Source: G963674685 sp964591275
GTDB lineage: Bacteria; Lernaellota; Lernaellaia; JACKCT01
DNA: 34,915 bases
Assembly (NCBI GenBank): GCA_964591275.1
Contig: CAZQAE010000053.1
Span: 1 to 34,915, forward strand
Reading direction: 5' to 3'
Shown: positions 15,525 to 23,781 of the stretch, piece by piece
How the letters are laid out: the number at the start of each line of letters is the position of its first letter
How positions within the stretch are numbered: the first letter of the stretch is position 1
The notes under the pieces: generated by a model
Database searches by the model: none
The model's input: the letters and a program-made list of their open reading frames with translations, nothing else
Told to the model about the DNA's origin: nothing
Program-made: the position numbers and the translations under genes

Positions 15525-16403
15525 ATGCGCGTAACCACCACGCAGATGTTCAATGCGGCAACCTACAACATCAATAAAAACAAGGACAAGTTTTATCAGG
15601 CCCAGGAGGCGCTGATCACGCAAAAGCGCATCAACAGACCTTCTGACGATCCTGCGGGCGCCTCGCAAGTCTCCGACGTGAAGAATTCGATGAGCCGGGT
15701 CGAACAATATGCCAGAAATATTGAGCGAACCAGATCCTTCACTGACACGACGGAAATAGCTTTGTCACAGGTGGTTGGCGAGCTCAACAATGTTTTGGAT
15801 CTCGCCGTTGACATCAACGGCGGCATCTCATCGACTGTGGATTTCGAAGTGGCGGCCCTGCAAGTCGATAGTTATTTCAGCAACATGATTCAAAGCGCCA
15901 ATACAAAAGATGGCGACCGTTACATTTTTTCCGGATTTCGCACGACGACGGCGTCTTTCGACAGCGCCGGCAACTATATGGGCGGCTCGGGCGAATCCAT
16001 AGAGATCGAAATCACGCATGATAGTTTTCTAAAGGCCAACTTGTGCGGGGATGATGTTTTTAAAGGTCCGGTCGATGTGTTTCAAAGCGTCACGGATATG
16101 CGTAGCGCCATCAACGCGTCGGACCAGGATCAGATCAAAGCGCTCATTCCGCAGGTTAAGGCCGCACTGGACCAGATCATCGCCATGCGGTCCGGCATTG
16201 GGAACAAGTCCGTACGGCTCGACGCAGCCGTGGAAAACAACTTCAGCCTCGAAGAAGCTTACACGGAAATTCTGGCGAATGTGGAGGACATCGACATCGC
16301 CGAGGCCACGACGGAGTATGCGTACCAGGAACAAGTCTATCAGGCGACCCTCATGGTGTCTTCTCAGATAATTCAACAAAGCATACTGGACTTTATTACC
16401 TAG
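15525..16403 (+). CDS. flgL: Hook-associated protein FlgL (HAP3), 292 aa
   Basis: FlgL is the second hook-filament junction protein and a flagellin homologue. The N-terminal D0/D1 region reads MRVTTTQMFNAATYNINKNK and QEALITQKRINRPSDDPAG (RINRPSDDP is characteristic). The central DGDRYIFSGFRTTTASFD is a FlgL hallmark, and the C-terminus (YAYQEQVYQATLMVSSQII) forms the returning helix. GACGGAG precedes the ATG. It lies in the flgMNKL operon, 36 bp before csrA. Confidence 0.95.
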   Translation: MRVTTTQMFNAATYNINKNKDKFYQAQEALITQKRINRPSDDPAGASQVSDVKNSMSRVEQYARNIERTRSFTDTTEIALSQVVGELNNVLDLAVDINGGISSTVDFEVAALQVDSYFSNMIQSANTKDGDRYIFSGFRTTTASFDSAGNYMGGSGESIEIEITHDSFLKANLCGDDVFKGPVDVFQSVTDMRSAINASDQDQIKALIPQVKAALDQIIAMRSGIGNKSVRLDAAVENNFSLEEAYTEILANVEDIDIAEATTEYAYQEQVYQATLMVSSQIIQQSILDFIT

Positions 16404-16439
16404 CCTCATTATAATCCGCGCCATCGGAGGGCGTCCTTA

Positions 16440-16685
16440 ATGCTCGTGTTGACGAGAAAGACCGGCGAAAGCATAACAATCGGAGACGATATCCGGATTT
16501 TCATCCAGGAAGTCCGGGGCAATCAGGTTAAGATCGGCATCCAGGCGCCCCCCCACGTCACGGTCCATCGGGAAGAAATTTATTTAAGAATTCAGGAAGA
16601 AAACAAGGAAGCGTCCAGGGCGACGAAGGATATGATGCAAAGCGCCTTTGCACAATTCAAGAATAAACGTTCGAAAGAAAAGTGA
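16440..16685 (+). CDS. csrA: Translational regulator CsrA, 81 aa
   Basis: CsrA is a small dimeric RNA-binding protein that represses translation by binding GGA-containing hairpins over ribosome sites. MLVLTRKTGESITIGDDIRI (1-20) and VKIGIQAPPHVTVHREEIYL (about 31-50) are diagnostic; the beta-5 VHREE contains the RNA-binding Arg. The C-terminal tail to residue 81 is longer than in E. coli (61 aa), as in organisms that have FliW, which binds the CsrA C-terminal extension. CGGAGG precedes the ATG. fliW follows after 8 bp and flagellin next, the classic CsrA-FliW-flagellin arrangement. Confidence 0.97.
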   Translation: MLVLTRKTGESITIGDDIRIFIQEVRGNQVKIGIQAPPHVTVHREEIYLRIQEENKEASRATKDMMQSAFAQFKNKRSKEK

Positions 16686-16693
16686 TGTAAGGC

Positions 16694-17194
16694 ATGGTCG
16701 GGAACAACGAAGAAAAATTCGCGCTTCAAACAAGCCGATTCGGGGAAATCGTCGTCGATGTCTCCAAAAAGATCGACATTATCGGTGGCTTGCTCGGCTT
16801 TCCCGATTCCAAAAGATTTATCGTACTTGACCACGAACAGAATTCACCCTTCAAATGGCTGCAATCGATTGACGAAGGCGAAGTCGCATTCGTCATATGC
16901 GATCCCCTGGTCTTTTTCCCAGACTATCGCCTCCAGATACGCAAAGAAGAGTTGGCCAACATGAAAGTCGAATCCATCGAGGATTTTGTTATCTTCGTGA
17001 TTCTTTCGCTTTATGGCGGCATCAACGATATGACGGCCAACCTCCAGGGGCCCATCATCGTCAATGCGAAGCACCGAAAGGGCCGACAGATCGTTCTGAA
17101 GAACTCGGGATACAAAACCCGCCACAGGTTATTCCCGGATGTCGAAAAGGAAATCGAAGCCGCTACGGAAGACATCGACAAAAGCGGCGGCTGA
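16694..17194 (+). CDS. fliW: Flagellar assembly factor FliW, CsrA antagonist, 166 aa
   Basis: FliW binds either flagellin or CsrA, and when flagellin is secreted, freed FliW sequesters CsrA and relieves repression of flagellin mRNA. Family motifs visible are GLLGFPDSKRFIVLDHEQNS (about 31-50), SPFKWLQSIDEGEVAFVICD and PLVFFPDYRLQI, followed by MTANLQGPIIVNAKHRKGRQ and IVLKNSGYKTRHRLF. Its size is typical, with a slightly extended acidic C-terminus. It is probably cotranscribed with csrA. Confidence 0.95.
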   Translation: MVGNNEEKFALQTSRFGEIVVDVSKKIDIIGGLLGFPDSKRFIVLDHEQNSPFKWLQSIDEGEVAFVICDPLVFFPDYRLQIRKEELANMKVESIEDFVIFVILSLYGGINDMTANLQGPIIVNAKHRKGRQIVLKNSGYKTRHRLFPDVEKEIEAATEDIDKSGG

Positions 17195-17259
17195 GTTCTC
17201 GAAAATGCAATAATCCGCCACATTTCCCCCTTAGTTAAGAAAATTATTAAATATTTTGC

Positions 17260-17286
17260 TTTAGCTTTCAATGTTTGCGCCGATAA
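17260..17286 (+). promoter_or_regulatory. Sigma-28 promoter of the flagellin gene
   Basis: TTTA, exactly 15 bases, then a perfect GCCGATAA. This is the strongest sigma-28 match in the window. Transcription should begin near 17294, leaving a leader of about 150 nt before fliC. Confidence 0.92.
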
Positions 17287-17294
17287 TTACACTA

Positions 17295-17443
17295 GGACGT
17301 GGAAACTTCACAGGAGGATGGGCGAAGATAGGCTCTCGCCAGGCAAGTTGGGAGGCATGGATTTCTCAACTATAAAACAACGACAACATGAAGTTAAGGA
17401 TTAACTTCACCCATGGAACGGGAATCACGGAGGATACGAAAAA
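17295..17443 (+). promoter_or_regulatory. Flagellin mRNA leader with CsrA-type GGA sites
   Basis: The leader holds eleven GGA motifs (starting at 17295, 17301, 17313, 17316, 17351, 17359, 17398, 17415, 17421, 17429, 17432); about two to three are expected by chance in 150 nt. One forms the loop of a perfect hairpin: GAAGTTAA (17390-17397), GGA, TTAACTTC (17401-17408). Two more overlap the Shine-Dalgarno (GGAGG, 17429-17433). CsrA binding here is inferred, supported by csrA and fliW directly upstream. Confidence 0.75.
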
Positions 17444-18256
17444 ATGGCATTAACAGTTACCAGCAACATACCATCCCTAAATGCGCAGAGAAATGTCAAC
17501 AGAAGCCAGTCCGGCCTCAACAAATCACTCGAAAGACTTTCTTCAGGTTACAGGATCAATCGCGCCGCCGACGACGCCGCCGGTCTCGCAATTTCTGAGA
17601 AATTGCGTGGAAATATTCGGGGAATGGAGCAGGCGAGCCGAAACACCTCTGATGGTATTTCGCTGATCCAGACCGCTGAAGGAGCCATGGACGAAATCAG
17701 TTCGATGGTTGTACGCATGAAGGAACTCTCCGAGCAGGCGGCCACCGGCACCGTTGGCACTTCGGAGCGCGGTTATCTCAACACCGAGTTCCAGGCGCTG
17801 CGCACTGAGATTACGCGCATCGCCGACAACACCAAATTCAACGACACCAGTTTGCTCAACGGCTCGCTCAGCAAGACGGTTCAGGTGGGCATCACGGCCA
17901 GTGAAAAAATCACTATCGCCACCGGCGACGTGGACGCTACGGCCCTGGCATTGGCCTCAAGCATCTCCACGGCGACCAAGGCGCAGGCCGCTCTGACCAC
18001 ATCGTCAACGGCTATCGGCACGGTTGCGGGACGCAGGTCTTCGCTCGGCGCTCTGCAAAACCGCTTTGAATCGGTTATTTCGAGCATCGACAACCAGGTG
18101 GAAAATCTATCGGCCGCGGAAAGCCGCATACGCGACGTGGACATCGCCTCCGAGACGGCAAACCTGACCAAGTTCAGCATCATGGTACAGGCGGGCGTCA
18201 GCATTCTGGCTCAAGCGAATCAATCGCCAATGGCTGCGTTAGCTCTTATGGGCTAA
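17444..18256 (+). CDS. fliC: Flagellin FliC, 270 aa
   Basis: This is the filament subunit. The N-terminal D0/D1 reads MALTVTSNIPSLNAQRNVNR, LERLSSGYRINRAADDAAG and LAISEKLRGNIRGMEQASRN; the C-terminus reads SSLGALQNRFESVISSIDNQ, SRIRDVDIASETANLTKFSI and AQANQSPMAALALMG. At 270 aa it is nearly all D0/D1, with only a short Thr/Ser/Ala-rich central stretch (about 150-195) and no D2/D3 domains. That stretch would be the likely surface for O-glycosylation by the neighbouring Maf protein. It is transcribed alone from its sigma-28 promoter and ends at a strong terminator. Confidence 0.97.
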   Translation: MALTVTSNIPSLNAQRNVNRSQSGLNKSLERLSSGYRINRAADDAAGLAISEKLRGNIRGMEQASRNTSDGISLIQTAEGAMDEISSMVVRMKELSEQAATGTVGTSERGYLNTEFQALRTEITRIADNTKFNDTSLLNGSLSKTVQVGITASEKITIATGDVDATALALASSISTATKAQAALTTSSTAIGTVAGRRSSLGALQNRFESVISSIDNQVENLSAAESRIRDVDIASETANLTKFSIMVQAGVSILAQANQSPMAALALMG

Positions 18257-18328
18257 AATCAACGCTGCGTCGTGTATATCCATTGACGGATTAATCGAAG
18301 CAGGCGGCATTTATGGGATAACTAGTAT

Positions 18329-18356
18329 GGGCGGGTGAAAACCCGCCCTTTTCTTT
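18329..18356 (+). terminator. Rho-independent terminator of fliC
   Basis: GGGCGGGT and ACCCGCCC form a perfect 8-bp stem around a GAAA tetraloop, followed by TTTTCTTT. Confidence 0.92.
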
Positions 18357-18509
18357 AACTTCTGAAAAATTATTGTCGGACAACCCTTTTGCCAAGGTTT
18401 CAACATCCAGGCTGTCACACATGCACGGCACATCTACGAACCTGCGCCCCGGCCAGGGCTTACCGTTTCAGCCTTCCTCCTTCATCCTCGCATCACTCAT
18501 ACTTCATAC

Positions 18510-20414
18510 CTATGCCTCATCCTGGTCGTCCAATTCGGCGAGCAATTGCTCCAGCTTTTCAATCAGATGATCCGCGCCTTTCACGAAACCATCATGCAGC
18601 GTATAGGTTTGCTGCATATTCATTCGAATCTGCTGCTGTTCGTTTAATCCCTCATAATCATAGGCCTTTTCGGTCAAGAGGATAGCGGCATTGCATAGCG
18701 GCGTTATCAGGTGATCAATGTCGGCCACTAAAGGGATGAGTTCCAAATCTGTCCTTTCCGCAAGCTTGTGGGCCTTGATGACTTTTGCGTGTGTTACCCC
18801 ATGCGCTCGAATCACCGCCACGGCTTCAGCCATGGATTTGCGAAGTTTTTTCGACAGATGCCGCAACCTCCTGGTCTTGACGAGGACATCTTTCAGGACT
18901 GGGCGAATGAGATCCAAATCGACGGTTGAATCCACGTGCAAATCGGCCATTTTTTTTTTCACATCGAAGTCAAGCGGGGCAAGACTTTCCAGAACATCCT
19001 TCAGAGGCGCCTGCTCAAATCCGGGAATCATCGCTCCGCCTTCCGTGCAGTTGATGGCGCGCTTCCCGGCGCTGACAATGACCGGCAGGCTTTGCTCATA
19101 CCATAGAAGATAATTCCTCAAATTCGTTTTCGTCATAACCTTGCCGCCGTAGTACCCGTCAACGAGAAAAACACCGGCCCTGGACAACTTGGCGGCGTTG
19201 TCTTTTGAGCTAACGACTTTGGCGTCAAGGTCCTCTGCACCCATAGTGCCGATGCCGCCGGCATGCAGAGTTCCGTCATCGGAAAATGCCAGATCCTGCC
19301 CGACGAGAATCAGTGGATCTCCTCCCAACTGGAGCGCCATGCTGAAAGCCGCGGTCGCTACCGAGCCGCCCACGGGGATGTTGCTTTTCTCCCGATTCAG
19401 CAGGTTCATAAACCATCGCGTATATTTGGAAGCGCCGGCATAGCCGAAAATCCCGCGACACGGCAGTTCCCACAACTTCGGAAAGGTTTCAATGTCAAGG
19501 GCCAAAAAGATATCCGGCAGAAAGGACACTCCCTCAAACTGGCTCCTGATATCGTTGCTTTCCAGGGCCACGGCCAGATCAGGAACTACCCCGTATTTCT
19601 CCAGCTTTTTTAAGGCCGTGCCAACAGCCACAATCAAAATCCTGTCTCGAAAGATCTTGAGATGCTGAACGTTTTTGTCCAGGGACGGACCGGCCGCCAC
19701 CACGACGATCGGCGTTTTCTCAAAGCGATCAAATAGATTCTGTAAGGCGGTCGCACGCATCATATTGCAGAAATTGTCAACGGCGAAATCGAACCAGGTC
19801 ACCTGCTTTGCCATGAGCGTTGAAGAAACAATGTCGGCGTTTCGAATCAAAGTCTGGATACGTTCCTTCAATTCATTCAAAAGACCGGGATAAGCCTTGG
19901 GATACGCAGGGGAAACGGCAATATCCACATCTGGAAGCATACGCACGCGATACTCGGGCGTGAAGAAAATATCCGCAGCGGCCAGGGAAAAGCTTAGATC
20001 CTCAGCGGCAATTTTCGCCGTATAATCGTGAAGGCCAAGGACTGCGGCCATCACCTCGATCTGCGGCTCCAGTACGTGGATTTCGCTGCATCCCGCATCG
20101 AAGGCCGCATTGATCAGATGTCCTCCCATTGATCCAAAAAGGCAAAGCAATTTTGGTATTTGACCTTCGTTGGCCTTAATCACACGGTCGATTTCACGCT
20201 CCGCCTCGGTTTTAGGATCATATCTGCTAGTCAAATATCGCTTATCAAAAAATATTCCGGGGGCGCCTGAGCGCGTTTCAAAAATCACGGTTTTTTCACC
20301 GAGCCGTTGCAATTCCAGAAGCTTCTCGACCAAAAACGCCTTTTTATGAGGCATTGACCGAGCGTTTTGACGCAATAAATCGATGTTCTCACCAATAATA
20401 ATTAAATCACTCAT
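18510..20414 (-). CDS. Motility-associated factor (Maf/DUF115) glycosyltransferase-like protein, 634 aa
   Basis: The protein has a DUF115/Maf core with the nucleotide-sugar/phosphate-like motif VVVAAGPSLDKNV (about 237-249), followed by ILIVAVGTALKKLEKYGVVP and DLAVALESND. Later GGSVATAAFSMALQLGG and PLILVGQDLAFSDDGTLHAGG are also typical. Maf proteins transfer nonulosonic acids (pseudaminic or legionaminic) onto flagellin Ser/Thr in the cytoplasm before export. An N-terminal Rossmann-like region (about 85-200) and a helical C-terminus (about 480-634) flank the core. It is convergent with fliC and divergent from flaG, so the flagellar context is strong. No nonulosonate biosynthesis genes are in the window. 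The ATG at 20414 has a close GGGA. Confidence 0.85.
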   Translation of the reverse strand: MSDLIIIGENIDLLRQNARSMPHKKAFLVEKLLELQRLGEKTVIFETRSGAPGIFFDKRYLTSRYDPKTEAEREIDRVIKANEGQIPKLLCLFGSMGGHLINAAFDAGCSEIHVLEPQIEVMAAVLGLHDYTAKIAAEDLSFSLAAADIFFTPEYRVRMLPDVDIAVSPAYPKAYPGLLNELKERIQTLIRNADIVSSTLMAKQVTWFDFAVDNFCNMMRATALQNLFDRFEKTPIVVVAAGPSLDKNVQHLKIFRDRILIVAVGTALKKLEKYGVVPDLAVALESNDIRSQFEGVSFLPDIFLALDIETFPKLWELPCRGIFGYAGASKYTRWFMNLLNREKSNIPVGGSVATAAFSMALQLGGDPLILVGQDLAFSDDGTLHAGGIGTMGAEDLDAKVVSSKDNAAKLSRAGVFLVDGYYGGKVMTKTNLRNYLLWYEQSLPVIVSAGKRAINCTEGGAMIPGFEQAPLKDVLESLAPLDFDVKKKMADLHVDSTVDLDLIRPVLKDVLVKTRRLRHLSKKLRKSMAEAVAVIRAHGVTHAKVIKAHKLAERTDLELIPLVADIDHLITPLCNAAILLTEKAYDYEGLNEQQQIRMNMQQTYTLHDGFVKGADHLIEKLEQLLAELDDQDEA

Positions 20415-20549
20415 TAAATCCCGTCATCTCCGGTGCTTTGTTACGACAGTGTATTGAAATTGTGTTTGCCCTCGGCACGAATCCCTTATATGCTAACATA
20501 ACAGTGGGAACTGACTCCACCGGCATTGGAAGGAAAGAAAAATTTTATC

Positions 20550-20577
20550 TAAAGTATTAAACACTTATTGCCGATGT
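20550..20577 (+). promoter_or_regulatory. Sigma-28 promoter for flaG-fliD-fliS
   Basis: TAAAGTAT begins the -35 element and GCCGATGT forms the -10, with 16 bases between TAAA and GCCGATGT, one more than optimal. It is 35 bp before the flaG start. From 20415 to 20549 (divergent region) I see nothing else firm. Confidence 0.75.
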
Positions 20578-20612
20578 ACTGAGTGGAAAGGATTCCAGAA
20601 GGGAGGGTGAAC

Positions 20613-20981
20613 ATGGTAGTTAATACAATCGACTCCACTGCGATGAGCGGTCCGAACGGACCACCGAAGCAGACAGGAAAACCAGCCGCGGACAAGGAAG
20701 CCCCGCTAGCGCAAACCGAAGAGGTTATTGCCGGAAAGGACGAGGCTCTTGTTAAAGGAAAAGGATCCGAGGCCAATAGGGCTGAAATTTCGGCTAAAGC
20801 CATTGATCTCGGCGGGAAATCCATTTCCTTCAATGTTAACAAGGACCTCAATCAAGTTGTCGCCGAAATCACGGATAACGATACCGGCGAGGTTATCAGA
20901 GAAGTGCCTTCGCAGGAACTTCAGGCTATCGCTGAGCGGCTTCAAAAAGCCGCGGGGCGACTGTTGGACCGAATTATTTAA
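20613..20981 (+). CDS. flaG: FlaG family protein, 122 aa
   Basis: This is a small filament-associated protein commonly upstream of fliD, implicated in filament length control. The disordered N-terminal half is rich in Pro, Lys, Glu and Ala. The conserved FlaG domain reads SISFNVNKDLNQVVAEITDN (about 69-88), then DTGEVIREVPSQELQAIAER and LQKAAGRLLD. The ATG at 20613 follows GGGAGG at proper spacing; the ATG-less 10-codon extension upstream was rejected. Confidence 0.9.
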   Translation: MVVNTIDSTAMSGPNGPPKQTGKPAADKEAPLAQTEEVIAGKDEALVKGKGSEANRAEISAKAIDLGGKSISFNVNKDLNQVVAEITDNDTGEVIREVPSQELQAIAERLQKAAGRLLDRII

Positions 20982-21068
20982 GGGCCGCGGGCGTTTGGTT
21001 TATATGAGTGTTTTTATTGGGGCCAATAGTGTTTTTCAGGGTTTTCTCCCATCAGATTCGAGGTTGGC

Positions 21069-22622
21069 ATGTCTAGCGTTGGTTTAGCTTCCGGATTAAA
21101 CACCGCCGATCTCATTTCCCAGCTGATGTCTATCGAGCGCAGGCCTGTTTATCGGCTTGAAGAGAAAGTCACGGCCAAAGAGCAGCAGCTCAGCATTTAC
21201 TCGGACCTGCGGTCCAAGCTGACTGCCCTGAACTCTTCGGTCTCCTCCCTGAAAACCGTATCATCATTTTCCAAGATCACCGCCACGAGTTCCGACGAGG
21301 ATTTCGCCACGATCTCAGCCACCGGAGAGGCTGCATCCGGCTCCCATACTCTAAAAATATCACAGCTCGCCCAAGGAGCAAAAAGCGTCAGCCAGGGATT
21401 CAGTTCGGATCTTAACGAAATCGGCACAGGCACCTTTCGCCTCGACATTGGCTCTGAGACCACCGACATTACTCTCGACGCCACCAACAGTACGCTTCAA
21501 GGTCTCAAAGACGCCATTAACAATTCCGACGCCGAAGTGACAGCCAGCGTCATCAACGACGGCGACGCCACCAATCCCTACCGCCTCATCATCTCCTCCG
21601 ACGAAACGGGAACCGCTAACGACCACGCAATTTCCCTCGTCGGCTGGACCGGAGATACTGTCGATTTCACCAAAGGCGCTGGCGATGATCCCGGACAAAC
21701 GGCCCTGGATGCAACCTTTACATTCGACGGCCTTGACGTCACAAAAAGCAGTAATGAAGTGGACGACCTTCTCGAAGGTGTGACGATCTACCTGCGTGAC
21801 GATTCGGAACCGACAACGGTCATCAACCTGAGCCTGTCCAGCAATATCTCCGAAGTGAAAGCCACCATTCAGGGATTCCTGGATGTCTATAACGAAACGA
21901 TGAGTTTTCTCGACGAAAAGTCGGACTCTGGCGCCATGCGCACCGATTATGCCTTTTCGGGCATAAGATCAGCTTTGCAAACCCTGATGTCCGAGGGCAC
22001 GCCTTACGCGGGCGGTGAGTACACAACACTTTCCCAGGTCGGCATACGCACCGACCACGGACAATTGAAAATCGACGACGCCGATGCCTTAACCGATGCT
22101 CTGGAGGATCATTTCGACGATGTGATCAACCTTTTCACCACGAGCGGCGATCCAACCAGTCAATACGTCCAATTCGTCCACAGCACCGATGAAACGGCTT
22201 CGGGTAATTACGCCGTTGAGATTACTGGCCTTGGAGACACTGTCGAGGGAACTATCGGCGGCTATGCCGCGAACTCGTATTCCGGCAACTTTTTGATTGG
22301 CGCCGATGGAACCCCCATTGAAGGCCTTATGATCAAGTTCTCCGGATCTTCCTCGGGAAGTTATGGCGACATGAATTTCTCTATCGGCCTCATGGAAGGA
22401 ATTGAACGCCAACTGGATAGCTATATCACCGGCAGCGGCAGTTTGATATCGACGCGGGAAGACCGCATCAATGAGCAAATCGAAGACTATCAGGACCGAA
22501 TAGAAGCCAAGGAAAGAAGCCTGGCAAAAACCGAGTCGCAATTGAAAATGAAGTTTGCCCGAATGGAACAAATGATATCGCAGTTACAGGTGTCGCAGGC
22601 CTCCTTGAACTCCATTTATTAA
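21069..22622 (+). CDS. fliD: Flagellar filament cap protein FliD (HAP2), 517 aa
   Basis: FliD forms the pentameric or hexameric cap that folds flagellin at the filament tip. The N-terminal FliD_N domain starts VGLASGLNTADLISQLMSIE, then RRPVYRLEEKVTAKEQQLSI with the usual coiled coil. A middle Ser/Thr/Asp-rich domain includes SGSHTLKISQLAQGAKSVSQ and FTFDGLDVTKSSNEVDDLLE, then GVTIYL. The C-terminus has DRINEQIEDYQDRIEAKERS and a closing helix ending FARMEQMISQLQVSQASLNS, typical for FliD. Length is normal. It is 87 bp after flaG. Confidence 0.95.
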   Translation: MSSVGLASGLNTADLISQLMSIERRPVYRLEEKVTAKEQQLSIYSDLRSKLTALNSSVSSLKTVSSFSKITATSSDEDFATISATGEAASGSHTLKISQLAQGAKSVSQGFSSDLNEIGTGTFRLDIGSETTDITLDATNSTLQGLKDAINNSDAEVTASVINDGDATNPYRLIISSDETGTANDHAISLVGWTGDTVDFTKGAGDDPGQTALDATFTFDGLDVTKSSNEVDDLLEGVTIYLRDDSEPTTVINLSLSSNISEVKATIQGFLDVYNETMSFLDEKSDSGAMRTDYAFSGIRSALQTLMSEGTPYAGGEYTTLSQVGIRTDHGQLKIDDADALTDALEDHFDDVINLFTTSGDPTSQYVQFVHSTDETASGNYAVEITGLGDTVEGTIGGYAANSYSGNFLIGADGTPIEGLMIKFSGSSSGSYGDMNFSIGLMEGIERQLDSYITGSGSLISTREDRINEQIEDYQDRIEAKERSLAKTESQLKMKFARMEQMISQLQVSQASLNSIY

Positions 22623-22660
22623 ATTATTGTTCATGCGCTTCAACAACTAGGGGATTGAAC

Positions 22661-23113
22661 TTGACAAATGCTGGAACGAAAATTTCCACTTACGCCACGA
22701 ATGACATCAACACCGCAAACCGTCTGCATCTTCTCGTGATGCTCTATGACTCTGCGGTGAAATTCATGGCCCTGGCGATCAAAAATCTGGACGCCGGCAA
22801 TATCGCCGAAAAGGGCATGTACGTCGGGAAAGCCATCGCGATTATTTCAGAATTCAGAGGAACTCTGGACTTTGGGCCTGACCCCAAACTCGCGAAAAAT
22901 CTCGATAACCTCTATACTTTCATCAATGACAATCTCCTCCAGGGGAATATTAAAAACGATCGCAAGCAGCTTGAAAATGCCCTGCGCATCACCGTAACGC
23001 TACGTGAAGGCTGGGTCGAGCTCGAAAATAAAGTCAAAAAGGGCGAAGTCCCGGATATCGGGGGAAAAGCTCTGTCCCAAAACGAAAACAGCGCTGTTCG
23101 CATCAGCGTTTGA
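22661..23113 (+). CDS. fliS: Flagellin export chaperone FliS, 150 aa
   Basis: FliS binds the flagellin C-terminus in the cytoplasm to prevent premature polymerisation. YATNDINTANRLHLLVMLYD (about 12-31) and SAVKFMALAIKNLDAGNIAE (32-51) are the family core, followed by GKAIAIISEFRGTLDFG and LYTFINDNLLQGNIKNDRKQ. A TTG start at 22661 sits six bases after AGGGGA; the TTG at 22655 is too close to it. The C-terminal 25 residues extend beyond the usual domain. Confidence 0.93.
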   Translation: MTNAGTKISTYATNDINTANRLHLLVMLYDSAVKFMALAIKNLDAGNIAEKGMYVGKAIAIISEFRGTLDFGPDPKLAKNLDNLYTFINDNLLQGNIKNDRKQLENALRITVTLREGWVELENKVKKGEVPDIGGKALSQNENSAVRISV

Positions 23114-23145
23114 CTCACCACTCAATACGGTCGCCTTTGCTCATC

Positions 23146-23589
23146 ATGGATTACGCTAAAGAGCTTGAGCAACAACTTGCCGCTCAGATCCGCTGTCTTC
23201 AAAAAATCCACCAATTGGAAACCGAAAAAAAAGACGCCATTGAAAAAGAGGACCTTGATGCTGCGGAAATTCTTCAGCGAAAAACCGAGACCCTTATAAA
23301 AGAAGCGCAAGAGACGGCGGATGTGATCAAGGAAATTCATTCGGCCATCGAAAACAGACATGGCCCGCAAGCATCCGAGAAGCTCGCTACGCTTCAAAAA
23401 GTTGTCAAACAGTTGGCCATCGAAGCCGCGGGCCTCACCAAAGGCAATCGCCATCGACTCATAGAGCAGCTCCAATCCGTCTTTTCGCGCCTGGAACATG
23501 TCAGGACCGGAAAGACTGCCATCGCCGGCTACAAAGAGAGCATTGGGAAAAATATTAGCGATAAAGGTCCCAATCGCGGCGAAAAATGA
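23146..23589 (+). CDS. Coiled-coil protein, probable FliT/FlgN-like chaperone, 147 aa
   Basis: The protein is almost wholly helical, with Lys/Glu heptads (LEQQLAAQIRCLQKIHQLET, KEDLDAAEILQRKTETLIKE), and has no signal peptide. Its place directly after fliS is where fliT-like genes occur, so a chaperone for FliD or another export substrate is inferred from context and shape, not from a firm motif. The start is uncertain: the ATG at 23146 has no clear ribosome site, and a TTG at 23110 overlapping the fliS stop is possible. Confidence 0.6.
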   Translation: MDYAKELEQQLAAQIRCLQKIHQLETEKKDAIEKEDLDAAEILQRKTETLIKEAQETADVIKEIHSAIENRHGPQASEKLATLQKVVKQLAIEAAGLTKGNRHRLIEQLQSVFSRLEHVRTGKTAIAGYKESIGKNISDKGPNRGEK

Positions 23590-23709
23590 CCTGACTTAGC
23601 CATGAACCAGAAAAATCTGTGATTTAATAGAATTTTTATTCGGCGCCGACAAATAATTCGTGGGAATTTAACCATGATCCATGCCCCGAACCTTTTCGCC
23701 TGTCCTGAC

Positions 23710-23738
23710 TTGACATGCGCACCGGCGCTTTCTATTGT
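23710..23738 (+). promoter_or_regulatory. Sigma-70 promoter of carA
   Basis: TTGACA, 17 bases, TATTGT, 44 bp before the carA ATG. The -35 is perfect and the -10 matches at four of six. Confidence 0.65.
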
Positions 23739-23781
23739 GCGCGCCGTAAGAAATCTCATCTCTTTTCCTGTGGGAGAATAA

